Shown piece by piece: positions 9,229-17,463 of a stretch of DNA of 64,000 nt. The position numbers and the translations under genes are program-made. Source of the stretch: Flavobacterium sp. JAS (GTDB lineage: Bacteria; Bacteroidota; Bacteroidia; Flavobacteriales; Flavobacteriaceae); the NCBI RefSeq assembly GCF_020991455.1, contig NZ_JAJMOX010000006.1:186001-250000 (forward strand), in the 5' to 3' direction. Below the pieces are notes generated by a model that saw nothing but the letters and a program-made list of their open reading frames with translations, had not been told where the DNA came from and made no database searches. Positions within the stretch are counted from its first letter, which is position 1; the number at the start of each line of letters is the position of its first letter.

Positions 9229-11148
9229 ATGAAAAAAATACTACTCTTAATTGCTTTGCTTGTAATTGGTTCGATTCAGGCACAAGAAAAAATAAATTCA
9301 AAAACAAAGAAATTTAAAATTCCGGTAATTAGATATTCAGAGTTTCCAGCACTTGATAACGTATTAACGCAAACGGCTTTTTACCAAATGGATAAATCGC
9401 TGCAGGAAGAAGAAACTAATTTAAAGAAGGATTTTTTTAATATTGATGGATTTATAAAAGATCCGGTAAACGGAAAGCTTAAGCTTTATTTGACCTTTGC
9501 TATGCCCAGATATACAGACACTCAAATTGATAGTGTGTATGATAAGGATAAAAATCGTTGGACTTATAATGCGCATTCTAACTATATAAATAATGTAAAA
9601 CTGGATGTTAAGTATGGCGATAAAATTATATTGACTAAGGATTTTGGAGGTTCAGATTCCTATTCAGTAAGTGTGGGAAATAGTTTGGGCGCTTTGAAAA
9701 TTGCAGCCTCAGAGCATGACAAAAAAGTAAAGGCAGCGGTTAAGGACTCAGATTACAGTGATGTGGGACTTGGGTTTGATAATGTTGTCTACAAAGCAGC
9801 AATAAGAATCCAGGATTTTTTAAATTATAAATTTGGGTATTCAACTGATGTAGTAAAGGAAAAATTTGAGTTTGTAACTTCAAAAGGACATTCAGAATAC
9901 AAACAAATGCTTGCCTTTGAGACTGAAATTACAGCTCAGATGGAGAAAGTAACTCTTGAGAAAGGTTTAGACGAGAAATTACTAACACCACATTTGCAGT
10001 ATTTAGAAAGCTTGTTGGTTAAATACCCGCTTTCTCCGGCAAATGAAGATATTCGTTTTATAGTTACCAACAATTTGGCTGAAATTTATTTTTTACTTGA
10101 AAACAAAGAAAAAGCTTTGCAGTATGCCAATTTATTAATTGAAAATGACAAACAAGATTCGAGAGGATCTACAATTATCGAAAGAGTTAATCAAGGCTTT
10201 TTTGCAGATAAAAAAATAAGAAGCCATACACCTCGTTTTGCAGAGCTTAAAAAATTAGGTTTAAAAATTGCCGAAGAAAAAGAAGAATTAAGATTAGCTT
10301 TTTTTGAGAAAATTGACCGTCAGGAAGCTGATTGGAATCTTGAAAAAGAAAATAGAGCTGCAGCCTTAGAAAAAAGTAAAATTCAAAGAGAGAATATGCT
10401 TGACTCTATTGCCTATCAATCTAATCCGGATTTGTTAGCGAAAATCATTGCCAATTTAGGAGGAAGTGATGTTTTGAAAAAAGTAGAGAAAACGCATTTG
10501 ATCTCTAAGCTTACTTTAGAAGATAGCAATATACCTCACACAGAAGAAAGATGGGCAACGACATCAAATTATCTTTTGAAGAAGAAAATGCCGGAAACCT
10601 ATTATGAAATCGTAAATGGGCCAGAAGCATGGAGTCATAGTGATCGCGAAAGCGGAGTGGAAGCCAAATGGGCAAAATTGCCAACATACACGTACAGTAA
10701 TCTTTCGGCAAATTTGGATCCGGTCAATTTTTTAACTGCTTTTAGACTTGATTTATGGAATAAGCTAGAGCTGTTGCAAGACGAAATGGTTGACGGAAAA
10801 TTGTGTTATCATTTTAATTATTTCGAAAAAACCTTAAACACAAGCAATAGAACCATTCCTAAAACAGATTATCATCTTTTTGTTGATAAAGAGGATTTCT
10901 CGATTGTTGCAACAGAAAGAACAGAATTTGATGACGGGAATAAAAGTTTTTTTGAGCGAAAGCTTTTCAAAGATTATCGCCCTGTAGCAACTTTAAATTC
11001 AGGAAAAATTCCGCATAAAATTAATTATGAAATAGAAGATTTTTACGGAGATACTTCCTATCAGGAAAATCGTGAAAAAGTCGAAGTAAATGCTGTTTTT
11101 GGAAATAGAATTTTCATGAAAGAAGTTTATTTCGGAAGTTTTAAATAG
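9229..11148 (+). CDS. Exported protein of unknown function with TPR-like helices
   Basis: The frame is open from 9133, overlapping the previous gene, but the ATG at 9229 begins a clean signal peptide (MKKILLLIALLVIGSIQAQ), so I take it as the start; the product is 639 residues. The middle (roughly 265-390) is helical and charged, with a TPR-like segment (NNLAEIYFLLENKEKALQYANLLIEND). The C-terminal third is beta-rich, with KTDYHLFVDKEDFSIVATERTE, which resembles outer-membrane-lipoprotein-sorting folds but is not a secure match. No catalytic motif is recognised. It sits after the propeller gene but behind a strong terminator, so its transcription needs read-through or a promoter inside the upstream gene. 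Confidence 0.6.
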   Translation: MKKILLLIALLVIGSIQAQEKINSKTKKFKIPVIRYSEFPALDNVLTQTAFYQMDKSLQEEETNLKKDFFNIDGFIKDPVNGKLKLYLTFAMPRYTDTQIDSVYDKDKNRWTYNAHSNYINNVKLDVKYGDKIILTKDFGGSDSYSVSVGNSLGALKIAASEHDKKVKAAVKDSDYSDVGLGFDNVVYKAAIRIQDFLNYKFGYSTDVVKEKFEFVTSKGHSEYKQMLAFETEITAQMEKVTLEKGLDEKLLTPHLQYLESLLVKYPLSPANEDIRFIVTNNLAEIYFLLENKEKALQYANLLIENDKQDSRGSTIIERVNQGFFADKKIRSHTPRFAELKKLGLKIAEEKEELRLAFFEKIDRQEADWNLEKENRAAALEKSKIQRENMLDSIAYQSNPDLLAKIIANLGGSDVLKKVEKTHLISKLTLEDSNIPHTEERWATTSNYLLKKKMPETYYEIVNGPEAWSHSDRESGVEAKWAKLPTYTYSNLSANLDPVNFLTAFRLDLWNKLELLQDEMVDGKLCYHFNYFEKTLNTSNRTIPKTDYHLFVDKEDFSIVATERTEFDDGNKSFFERKLFKDYRPVATLNSGKIPHKINYEIEDFYGDTSYQENREKVEVNAVFGNRIFMKEVYFGSFK

Positions 11149-11175
11149 TCTTTTACATTCTAAAAAAAGAATAAC

Positions 11176-11252
11176 AAGAATTGATTGGTTTTTGGATTAT
11201 TAACTCAAAATTTTGAGATTAGTACCAGAAACTAATCAATTCTTTTGTTTTT
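11176..11252 (+). terminator. Long hairpin with an inner palindrome; probable terminator
   Basis: AAGAATTGATTGGTTTTTGG (from 11176) pairs with the stretch ending near 11244 with two mismatches. Inside the loop is a second, perfect 14-base palindrome CTCAAAATTTTGAG (11204-11217). A T-rich tail follows, so it can end the transcript of the gene at 9229. Confidence 0.6.
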
Positions 11253-11351
11253 GTATCTATTATCTCAACAAAAGTTTGTGAAATTTCAATAAATTGATGG
11301 TCAATAATCCAAAATTCCTTACTTTCGCACCTCGTTTAAGAAAAGGATAAA

Positions 11352-14300
11352 ATGAGCACAAAATTTACTGAATACAAAGGACTTGACTTGCCAACAGTAG
11401 CGTCAGAAGTACTTGATTTTTGGAAGAAAGAAAATATATTTGAAAAGAGTGTAACTACTCGCGAAGGAGCAGAGCCTTTCGTATTTTTTGAAGGTCCGCC
11501 TTCAGCAAACGGATTACCGGGAATTCACCACGTGATGGCACGTGCGATTAAAGATATTTTTTGCAGATATAAAACTCAAAAAGGTTTTCAGGTAAAAAGA
11601 AAAGCGGGTTGGGATACTCACGGATTGCCTGTAGAATTGGGTACCGAAAAAGAACTTGGAATTACAAAAGAAGATATTGGTAAAACAATTTCGATCGAAG
11701 AATATAACGAAGCGTGTAAAAAAACCGTAATGCGTTATACTGACGTATGGAATGATTTGACCGAAAAAATGGGATATTGGGTAGATATGGAAGATCCGTA
11801 TGTAACTTATAAACCAAAATATATGGAGTCTGTTTGGTGGCTTTTGAAACAAATCTATGATAAAGGTTTGTTATACAAAGGATACACGATTCAACCATAT
11901 TCTCCAAAAGCAGGAACAGGATTGTCTTCTCACGAAGTAAATCAGCCAGGAGCTTATAGAGATGTTACGGATACTACGATTGTAGCACAATTTAAAACTT
12001 TGCCGGTAACATTGCCAAGCTTTTTACAAGGTTTTGGTGATATTCATATCTTGGCTTGGACGACAACTCCTTGGACATTGCCGTCAAATACAGCTTTGAC
12101 AGTTGGACCTAGAATCGATTACGTTTTAGTAAAAACTTTCAATCAATATACTTTTGAGCCAATCAATGTTGTTTTAGCTAAAAATTTAGTTGGAAAACAA
12201 TTCGGAAAAGGATTTTTTGCAAGTGAAGATGATGCTGATTTTGACAAAGTAAAAAATGGCGACAAACAACTTCCGTATAAAATTTTAGCGGAAGCGAAAG
12301 GAATTGATTTAGTAGAAATTCGTTACGAACAATTATTGCCATACGTATTACCTTATCAAAATCCGGAAAATGCATTTAGAGTAATTGCCGGAGATTTCGT
12401 TACGACAGAAGACGGAACAGGAGTTGTGCATACCGCTCCAACTTTTGGTGCAGATGATGCTAAAGTAGCAAAAGAAGCTAAGCCGGAAGTGCCGCCAATG
12501 TTGGTTTTGGACGAAAGTGGAACACCAGTTCCTTTAGTAGATTTACAAGGAAGATTTACTTCACATATGGGTGATCTTGCCGGAAAATATGTGAAAAATG
12601 AATATTATGATGCAGGTCAGGCGCCAGAGCGTTCTGTAGATGTTGAAATTGCTATTCGATTAAAAGAAGAAAATAAAGCCTTTAAGGTAGAAAAATACGT
12701 ACATAGTTATCCACACAGCTGGAGAACTGATGAGCCGTTATTATATTATCCACTAGACTCTTGGTTCATTAAAGTAACCGATGTAAAAGATAGAATGTTC
12801 GACCTGAACGAAACTATCAATTGGAAACCTAAGTCTACTGGTGAAGGACGTTTTGGAAATTGGTTGAAAAATGCCAACGACTGGAATTTATCTCGTTCTA
12901 GATATTGGGGTATTCCGTTGCCAATTTGGAGAACAGAAGATAAAAAAGAAGAAGTTCTTATTGGTTCTGTTGAAGAATTGTACAATGCGATCGAAAAATC
13001 TATCGAAGCAGGTTTTCAAAAAGAAAATCCGTTTAAAGGTTTTGAAATCGGAAATATGTCTGAATCTAATTATGATTTAATCGATTTGCATAAAAATGTA
13101 GTCGATCAAATAACTTTAGTTTCGGCTTCAGGCCAACCAATGAAGCGCGAAAGTGATTTAATTGATGTTTGGTTTGATTCAGGAGCAATGCCTTACGCCC
13201 AATGGCATTATCCTTTTGAGAATAAAGATAAAATTGACGAGAATAAAGATTTCCCTGCAAATTTCATTGCAGAAGGTGTCGATCAGACTCGTGGATGGTT
13301 TTATACGTTACACGCAATCGGAACTTTGGTTTTTGATAAAGTAGCTTATAAGAATGTAGTTTCGAATGGTTTAGTTTTAGATAAAGACGGAATAAAAATG
13401 TCTAAGAGTAAAGGGAATACTATAGACCCTTTTAAAACTATTGAACAATATGGTCCTGATGCCACACGTTGGTATATGATTATGAACGCAAATCCTTGGG
13501 ACAATTTAAAATTTGATCTTGAAGGAATTGCTGAGGTTCGTCGTAAATTCTTCGGAACACTATATAATACTTATTCATTCTTCTCGTTATATGCCAATAT
13601 TGACGGTTTTAAATACGCTGAAGCGGAAATTCCGTTAAACGAAAGACCGGAGATTGATCAATGGATCATGTCTGAATTACATACATTAATAAAATTTGTT
13701 GATGAATGTTATCAGGATTATGAGCCTACGAAAGCAGCAAGGGCTATTTCTGACTTTGTTCAGGAGAATTTGAGTAACTGGTACGTTCGTTTATGTCGTC
13801 GTCGCTTCTGGAAAGGAGAATATGCACACGATAAAATTGCAGCTTATCAAACGCTTTATACTTGTTTATTGACAATAAGTAAATTAAGCGCGCCGATCGC
13901 TCCTTTTTTCATGGATAAACTGTACCGCGATTTAACGATTTCGACACAAACCGAGCAATACACCAGTGTTCACTTGGCTGAGTTCCCAAAATTTGTCGAA
14001 AACTTTGTTAATAAAACGTTAGAAAGCAAAATGCAGAAAGCGCAAACCATCTCGTCTTTGGTTTTATCGCTTCGTAAGAAAGAAATGATTAAAGTACGTC
14101 AACCGTTGCAAAAGGTAATGATTCCGGTACTTGACGAAAATCAGAGAGCTGAAATTGAAGCTATTTCTGAGCTTGTAAAAGCAGAAGTAAACGTTAAAGA
14201 AATCATACTTTTAGATGACGATTCTGGTATCTTGGTAAAACAAATTAAGCCTAATTTCAAGGCATTAGGACCACGTTTTGGAAAAGATATGGGTCTGATT

Positions 14301-14753
14301 TCCAAAGAAATACAGTCTTTTTCGGCGGATCAGATTAACCAGTTAGACAAGCAAGGCACGCTAGATATTGTTATTGCTGGAAATAATGTAACTTTATCAT
14401 TAGAAGATGTCGAAATAACATCTCAGGATATTGAAGGTTGGTTGGTTGCAAACTCAAACGGAATAACAGTTGCGCTTGATATTACAATCTCTGAAGAATT
14501 GAAAAACGAAGGTATCGCAAGAGAATTAGTAAACAGGATTCAAAATATCCGTAAAGATTCTGGATTTGAAGTTACTGATAAAATAAAAATTCAAATAAAA
14601 AGAAGCGGTATCTTAGAAGAAGCAATTCTGAAAAATGAAGACTATATTAAGTCTGAGACATTAACAGAAGATTTGGTTTTTGTTGACGCTTTAGAAAACG
14701 GCACAGAAATTGAATTTGATGATATTAAAACATTGATATTAATTTCAAAATAA
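11352..14753 (+). CDS. ileS: Isoleucyl-tRNA synthetase (GXHH-type active site)
   Basis: The 1133-residue class I synthetase charges tRNA-Ile. It has the Rossmann catalytic core, a CP1 editing insertion (WTTTPWTLPSNTAL and GTGVVHTAPTFGADD), the KMSKS loop as GIKMSKSKGNTIDP, and an anticodon-binding C-terminal region (WYVRLCRRRFW). The HIGH motif, expected as HxGH, reads G57-I-H-H60 (codons 11520-11531), so residues one and three are exchanged. This swap is described for some type-2 (eukaryote-like) bacterial IleRS and linked to mupirocin hyper-resistance. The length and core fit the type-2 group. It is followed after 10 bases by a DksA-like gene, probably in one operon. Confidence 0.96.
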   Translation: MSTKFTEYKGLDLPTVASEVLDFWKKENIFEKSVTTREGAEPFVFFEGPPSANGLPGIHHVMARAIKDIFCRYKTQKGFQVKRKAGWDTHGLPVELGTEKELGITKEDIGKTISIEEYNEACKKTVMRYTDVWNDLTEKMGYWVDMEDPYVTYKPKYMESVWWLLKQIYDKGLLYKGYTIQPYSPKAGTGLSSHEVNQPGAYRDVTDTTIVAQFKTLPVTLPSFLQGFGDIHILAWTTTPWTLPSNTALTVGPRIDYVLVKTFNQYTFEPINVVLAKNLVGKQFGKGFFASEDDADFDKVKNGDKQLPYKILAEAKGIDLVEIRYEQLLPYVLPYQNPENAFRVIAGDFVTTEDGTGVVHTAPTFGADDAKVAKEAKPEVPPMLVLDESGTPVPLVDLQGRFTSHMGDLAGKYVKNEYYDAGQAPERSVDVEIAIRLKEENKAFKVEKYVHSYPHSWRTDEPLLYYPLDSWFIKVTDVKDRMFDLNETINWKPKSTGEGRFGNWLKNANDWNLSRSRYWGIPLPIWRTEDKKEEVLIGSVEELYNAIEKSIEAGFQKENPFKGFEIGNMSESNYDLIDLHKNVVDQITLVSASGQPMKRESDLIDVWFDSGAMPYAQWHYPFENKDKIDENKDFPANFIAEGVDQTRGWFYTLHAIGTLVFDKVAYKNVVSNGLVLDKDGIKMSKSKGNTIDPFKTIEQYGPDATRWYMIMNANPWDNLKFDLEGIAEVRRKFFGTLYNTYSFFSLYANIDGFKYAEAEIPLNERPEIDQWIMSELHTLIKFVDECYQDYEPTKAARAISDFVQENLSNWYVRLCRRRFWKGEYAHDKIAAYQTLYTCLLTISKLSAPIAPFFMDKLYRDLTISTQTEQYTSVHLAEFPKFVENFVNKTLESKMQKAQTISSLVLSLRKKEMIKVRQPLQKVMIPVLDENQRAEIEAISELVKAEVNVKEIILLDDDSGILVKQIKPNFKALGPRFGKDMGLISKEIQSFSADQINQLDKQGTLDIVIAGNNVTLSLEDVEITSQDIEGWLVANSNGITVALDITISEELKNEGIARELVNRIQNIRKDSGFEVTDKIKIQIKRSGILEEAILKNEDYIKSETLTEDLVFVDALENGTEIEFDDIKTLILISK

Positions 14754-14763
14754 TATAAATACC

Positions 14764-15144
14764 ATGATAGATGAAATTACAAGATACTCTGATGCTGATT
14801 TAGCAGAGTTCAAAGAAATAATTCAAGTTAAAATACAAAAAGCACAAGCCGATCTGGATTTAATAAAAAGTGCTTACATGAACGATTTGAATAACGGAAC
14901 AGATGATACTTCTCCAACTTTTAAGGCATTTGAAGAAGGAAGCGAAACAATGTCTAAAGAAGCTAACTCACAGTTAGCAATCAGACAAGAGAAGTTTATA
15001 CGCGACCTAAAAAACGCCTTATTCCGTGTTGAAAACAAAACGTATGGTATTTGCAAAGTAACAGGTAAATTAATTGGCAAAGAAAGGCTTAAAATCGTTC
15101 CTCATGCTACAATGAGTATCGAAGCTAAAAATTTGCAACGATAA
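14764..15144 (+). CDS. TraR/DksA-family protein with degenerate zinc finger
   Basis: The 126-residue protein has an N-terminal coiled-coil hairpin (about residues 8-95, with the acidic turn NNGTDDTSPTFKAFEEGSE) and the C-terminal DksA-like YGICKVTGKLIGKERL. Classical DksA binds RNA polymerase through the secondary channel and holds a zinc with four cysteines; here only one Cys remains (GIC), and the later CxxC pair is replaced by VPHATMSIEAKN. The fold is likely kept without zinc. It is 10 bases after ileS and ends at a terminator at 15165, so it belongs to the ileS operon. Role in transcription control is inferred from the family. Confidence 0.85.
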   Translation: MIDEITRYSDADLAEFKEIIQVKIQKAQADLDLIKSAYMNDLNNGTDDTSPTFKAFEEGSETMSKEANSQLAIRQEKFIRDLKNALFRVENKTYGICKVTGKLIGKERLKIVPHATMSIEAKNLQR

Positions 15145-15164
15145 TATATCTTTAAATTAAAATA

Positions 15165-15191
15165 AGCGCTCCTTTTAGGGGCGTTTTTTTT
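15165..15191 (+). terminator. Terminator after the ileS operon
   Basis: GCGCTCC pairs with GGGGCG around a TTTTA loop, followed by eight T. From the GGGGCG on, 15 bases are identical to the terminator at 16615-16640, including the T8 and the following G. The remaining bases to 15340 show no gene. Confidence 0.85.
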
Positions 15192-15340
15192 GTTTAATCT
15201 TTTGCGAGGCTGTTTAAAGATTGAGCTTTTTATTTTTGAGAGAAATTGTTTATAATTATTCAAAATAAGCGAAATTATCAGGTGCTTTTTTTGTAAGAAG
15301 AGTAAAAAACAGGAGAATTGAAGTTTGAATGTTATATTTT

Positions 15341-15375
15341 AATTAGAACTGTCCATAATCTGAACAGTTCTAATT
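15341..15375 (-). terminator. Perfect 12-bp inverted repeat downstream of the Roadblock pair
   Basis: AATTAGAACTGT (15341-15352) and ACAGTTCTAATT (15364-15375) are perfectly complementary around an 11-base loop. It lies 15 bases beyond the stop of the minus-strand gene and probably ends its transcript, although the following bases are A/T-mixed rather than a clean T run. Confidence 0.5.
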
Positions 15376-15389
15376 AATGAAAACAGAGA

Positions 15390-15770
15390 TTAAGCTAAGT
15401 TTTTCTCTAGTTCTAATTTGTGTTTTCTTAAAATAGCTCTTGTCATTCCTAAATTTGCTTTAGTAGAGTCTGCCGCAAGATAAATCATGAATTTTTTGTT
15501 TGGCGAAATGTCGATAATGTGAATTTGATTAGAAAGTGTAATCAAAATATCTTCAATTTCCTGGTTTAAATTTAACGCTTTAACGGCGCTTAATTTTGCC
15601 TTTACAACTTCTAGATTGTAAGCTGCTGCAAGTTCAGGGTCAAAACCAGGTTCTACTGTTAAGTTACCAAAGCTTAATCCTGATTCAATTTCGGTTACAG
15701 CTACTGCTATAAAACCGTTTACGTTAGTTTTCATCTCATTTAAAAACACGTTTAAGAAGTCGTTGCTCAT
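15390..15770 (-). CDS. Roadblock/LC7-domain protein (second of a pair)
   Basis: A 126-residue protein whose pattern (GFIAVAVTEIESGLSFGNLTVEP..., EDILITLSNQIHIIDISPNKKFMIYLAADSTKANLGMTRAIL) fits a single Roadblock/LC7 domain: a sheet that senses or regulates, followed by the long C-terminal helix. Family members such as MglB bind small Ras-like GTPases, often as GTPase-activating or docking subunits. It is 34 bases downstream of a related gene (15805-16161) in the same direction, so the two probably form one transcript and perhaps a heterodimer. No GTPase gene is nearby. Assignment rests on fold-level resemblance. Confidence 0.65.
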   Translation of the reverse strand: MSNDFLNVFLNEMKTNVNGFIAVAVTEIESGLSFGNLTVEPGFDPELAAAYNLEVVKAKLSAVKALNLNQEIEDILITLSNQIHIIDISPNKKFMIYLAADSTKANLGMTRAILRKHKLELEKNLA

Positions 15771-15804
15771 AATTTAGTGGGTTTGTTGGGTTAATAGATT
15801 TATG

Positions 15805-16161
15805 TTATTTTAATAGGGAATTCTTACTTAATTCGGTTGCTACTTCATCGGTTGATCGCATTAATAAACCAAGATTGCTTCCGTCTTTAGAAAAAGCAAT
15901 TATAAAATTTGTACCACTTATTTTATTTCCAATAACAACACCTTCAGAGGTTCTTAAAAAAAGTTGTTTTAACGCGCCTTTGTCTAAATCGATTAAAAAT
16001 TTTTCGCTCATAGATAAAATTGCTGCACTCATTGCTGCAATGCTGTCTCCGTAATCGAGATGAAGAGATGTGATTAGTTTTCCTTTTCCATTTAGAATTA
16101 ATGCAGCGCTAGCTTTTGTGTTAACTAAAAAAGCGTTTAAGGTAGTAGTGATTTCATTCAT
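15805..16161 (-). CDS. Roadblock/LC7-domain protein (first of a pair)
   Basis: The 118-residue protein has the classic Roadblock layout: N-terminal helix (TTTLNAFLVNTKAS), AALILNGKGKLITSLHLDYGDSIAAMSAAILSMSEKFLIDL, then the beta hairpin QLFLRTSEGVVIGNKISGTNFIIAFSKDGSNLGLLMRSTDEVATELSKN. The DSIAAMSAAILSMSEK segment is very typical of MglB-like proteins. It starts a two-gene unit read toward lower coordinates. Upstream (16190-16260) is a TAGCT-T5-AGCTA palindrome close to where its promoter should be. A partner GTPase is expected elsewhere in the genome. Confidence 0.75.
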   Translation of the reverse strand: MNEITTTLNAFLVNTKASAALILNGKGKLITSLHLDYGDSIAAMSAAILSMSEKFLIDLDKGALKQLFLRTSEGVVIGNKISGTNFIIAFSKDGSNLGLLMRSTDEVATELSKNSLLK

Positions 16162-16342
16162 ATATTTTGTAGGATTTAGGAGAGTTGTTGAAAATAATTC
16201 ATTATCGTGTCTTATGAGTGATAAATATAGCTTTTTTAGCTAAACAAGTGTTAATTTTTATTAACAAATATAAATTAAATTATGTATCATTGTAATACCA
16301 AAACATTAATAATTTTATTATTTACTATAAACAACTTGTACT

Positions 16343-16558
16343 ATGGCTAAAGTATTGAAATTTAAAGAGGTTAGTTCTGATGTTGAGCATAGAATGAAAG
16401 AATTTGAAAAGATTCGTATTAAATTCAAGGCTGATGTAAAAAAGGCTGAGGCCAAAAAAGCTGTCGCAGGAAAAGAGGGTAAAGGATTGCTTAAGTCGAT
16501 ATCAGATTTCTTTGCTGATAGCCCAAAAACACCAGCTAAACCAGTTGTAAAGAAATAG
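16343..16558 (+). CDS. Small lysine-rich protein of unknown function
   Basis: A 71-residue, strongly basic protein: a charged helix (about residues 8-40, with KEFEKIRIKFKADVKKAEAKKA) followed by a glycine-rich linker, the amphipathic GLLKSISDFFADS and a Pro/Lys tail ending PVVKK. The start is ATG at 16343, and the frame stops before the terminator at 16615. No signal peptide or membrane segment. It is divergent from the Roadblock pair, so the three share an intergenic control region and may be functionally linked. I do not recognise the family; coding is supported by the clean start, low-complexity helix and following terminator. Confidence 0.65.
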   Translation: MAKVLKFKEVSSDVEHRMKEFEKIRIKFKADVKKAEAKKAVAGKEGKGLLKSISDFFADSPKTPAKPVVKK

Positions 16559-16614
16559 GCTTATCGGGAATTAAAACTAAGCTAAACCCAGTTTGATTTT
16601 ATTACAAAAGAATT

Positions 16615-16640
16615 AACGCTCTACTAGGGGCGTTTTTTTT
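16615..16640 (+). terminator. Terminator after the 71-residue gene
   Basis: AACGCTC pairs with GGGGCGTT across a short loop, followed by eight T. It is nearly a copy of the terminator at 15165-15191. Confidence 0.85.
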
Positions 16641-16651
16641 GATTAAATTGT

Positions 16652-16659
16652 TATTTTTG
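16652..16659 (+). promoter_or_regulatory. -7 promoter element TATTTTTG for lspA
   Basis: It matches TAnnTTTG and lies 19 bases before the lspA start, immediately after the preceding terminator, so lspA likely has its own start site and a very short leader. Confidence 0.5.
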
Positions 16660-16678
16660 CGCATCAAAAATTCATGAA

Positions 16679-17278
16679 ATGTCATTACGAAAAGCGTATT
16701 TCCTTATATTCTTAGTTTTAATTGTTGATCAACTTTCGAAAATCTATGTAAAAACAAACTTTGTTTTAGGTGAAGAAGTTGTAATTGCAGATTGGTTTAG
16801 AATTCATTTTATTGAAAATGAAGGAATGGCTTGGGGAACTAAGATTCCGGGAGAGTACGGGAAATTGATTTTGACTGTTTTTAGAATCTTTGCTGTTTTC
16901 GGAATTGGATATTGGTTATCTGATACTATAAAAAAGCGTCAGTCTACTTATTTAATTGTTGCTATTGCATTGATTTTTGCCGGTGCTGCCGGAAATATTA
17001 TTGATTCGGTGTTTTACGGAGTAATTTTCGATGACAGTACGCATAACCTGGCAACATTTTTTTCGCCAACTCCATACGGGTCATGGTTTCATGGTTTAGT
17101 TGTAGATATGTTTTATTTCCCTATTTGGGAAGGAAACCTTCCAACTTGGTTACCATTTTTTGGAGGTAAACATTTTGCATTCTTTAATGCTATTTTTAAT
17201 GTAGCCGATATGGCGATTTCCACAGGAGTTGGAATCTTACTGATTTTCAATAAAAGAGCGTTCCCAAAAACGACATAA
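16679..17278 (+). CDS. lspA: Lipoprotein signal peptidase (signal peptidase II)
   Basis: The 199-residue inner-membrane aspartyl protease cleaves prolipoproteins before the lipidated cysteine. Four hydrophobic segments are visible (starting AYFLIFLVLIVDQLSK). The family blocks are GAAGNIIDS, then VVDMFYFP and FNVADMAIS, which carry the two catalytic aspartates (in VVDM and NVAD). A longer insertion (YGVIFDDSTHNLATFFSPTP and WEGNLPTWLPFFGGKHF) separates the blocks and makes it longer than the E. coli enzyme, as is usual for Bacteroidota as far as I recall. In relatives it often follows ileS and the DksA gene directly; here 1.5 kb intervenes. Confidence 0.93.
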   Translation: MSLRKAYFLIFLVLIVDQLSKIYVKTNFVLGEEVVIADWFRIHFIENEGMAWGTKIPGEYGKLILTVFRIFAVFGIGYWLSDTIKKRQSTYLIVAIALIFAGAAGNIIDSVFYGVIFDDSTHNLATFFSPTPYGSWFHGLVVDMFYFPIWEGNLPTWLPFFGGKHFAFFNAIFNVADMAISTGVGILLIFNKRAFPKTT

Positions 17279-17289
17279 ATTAAAAAACT

Positions 17290-17370
17290 CCAATAATATA
17301 AAATTCCAAATTCCAATATCTGCAGCAATAAACGCTTCAAATATTGGAATTTGGAATTTTATATTATTGG
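17290..17370. repeat. Perfect 30-bp inverted repeat
   Basis: Arms 17290-17319 and 17341-17370 are exactly complementary over 30 bases, around a 21-base loop. A partial further copy of the right arm follows at 17393-17416 (ATATTGGAATTT... ATTATTGGG). The motif TTGGAATTTGG recurs in the terminator at 1381. It can form a very stable hairpin between lspA and the helicase gene; no T run follows, so it looks like a dispersed palindromic repeat that may still stop or stabilise the lspA transcript. Confidence 0.85.
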
Positions 17371-17463
17371 GGATTTGTATTTACTGCACGCAGATATTGG
17401 AATTTTTCATTATTGGGATTTAACATTTATTATGTTATTTTTACCGTACGAAAAACCAAACCT

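Noticed and set aside
17344..17463. Extra 40 residues at the N-terminus of the helicase
   Set aside because: They translate the 30-bp inverted repeat and its partial copy; the conserved ATPase begins right after the ATG at 17464.
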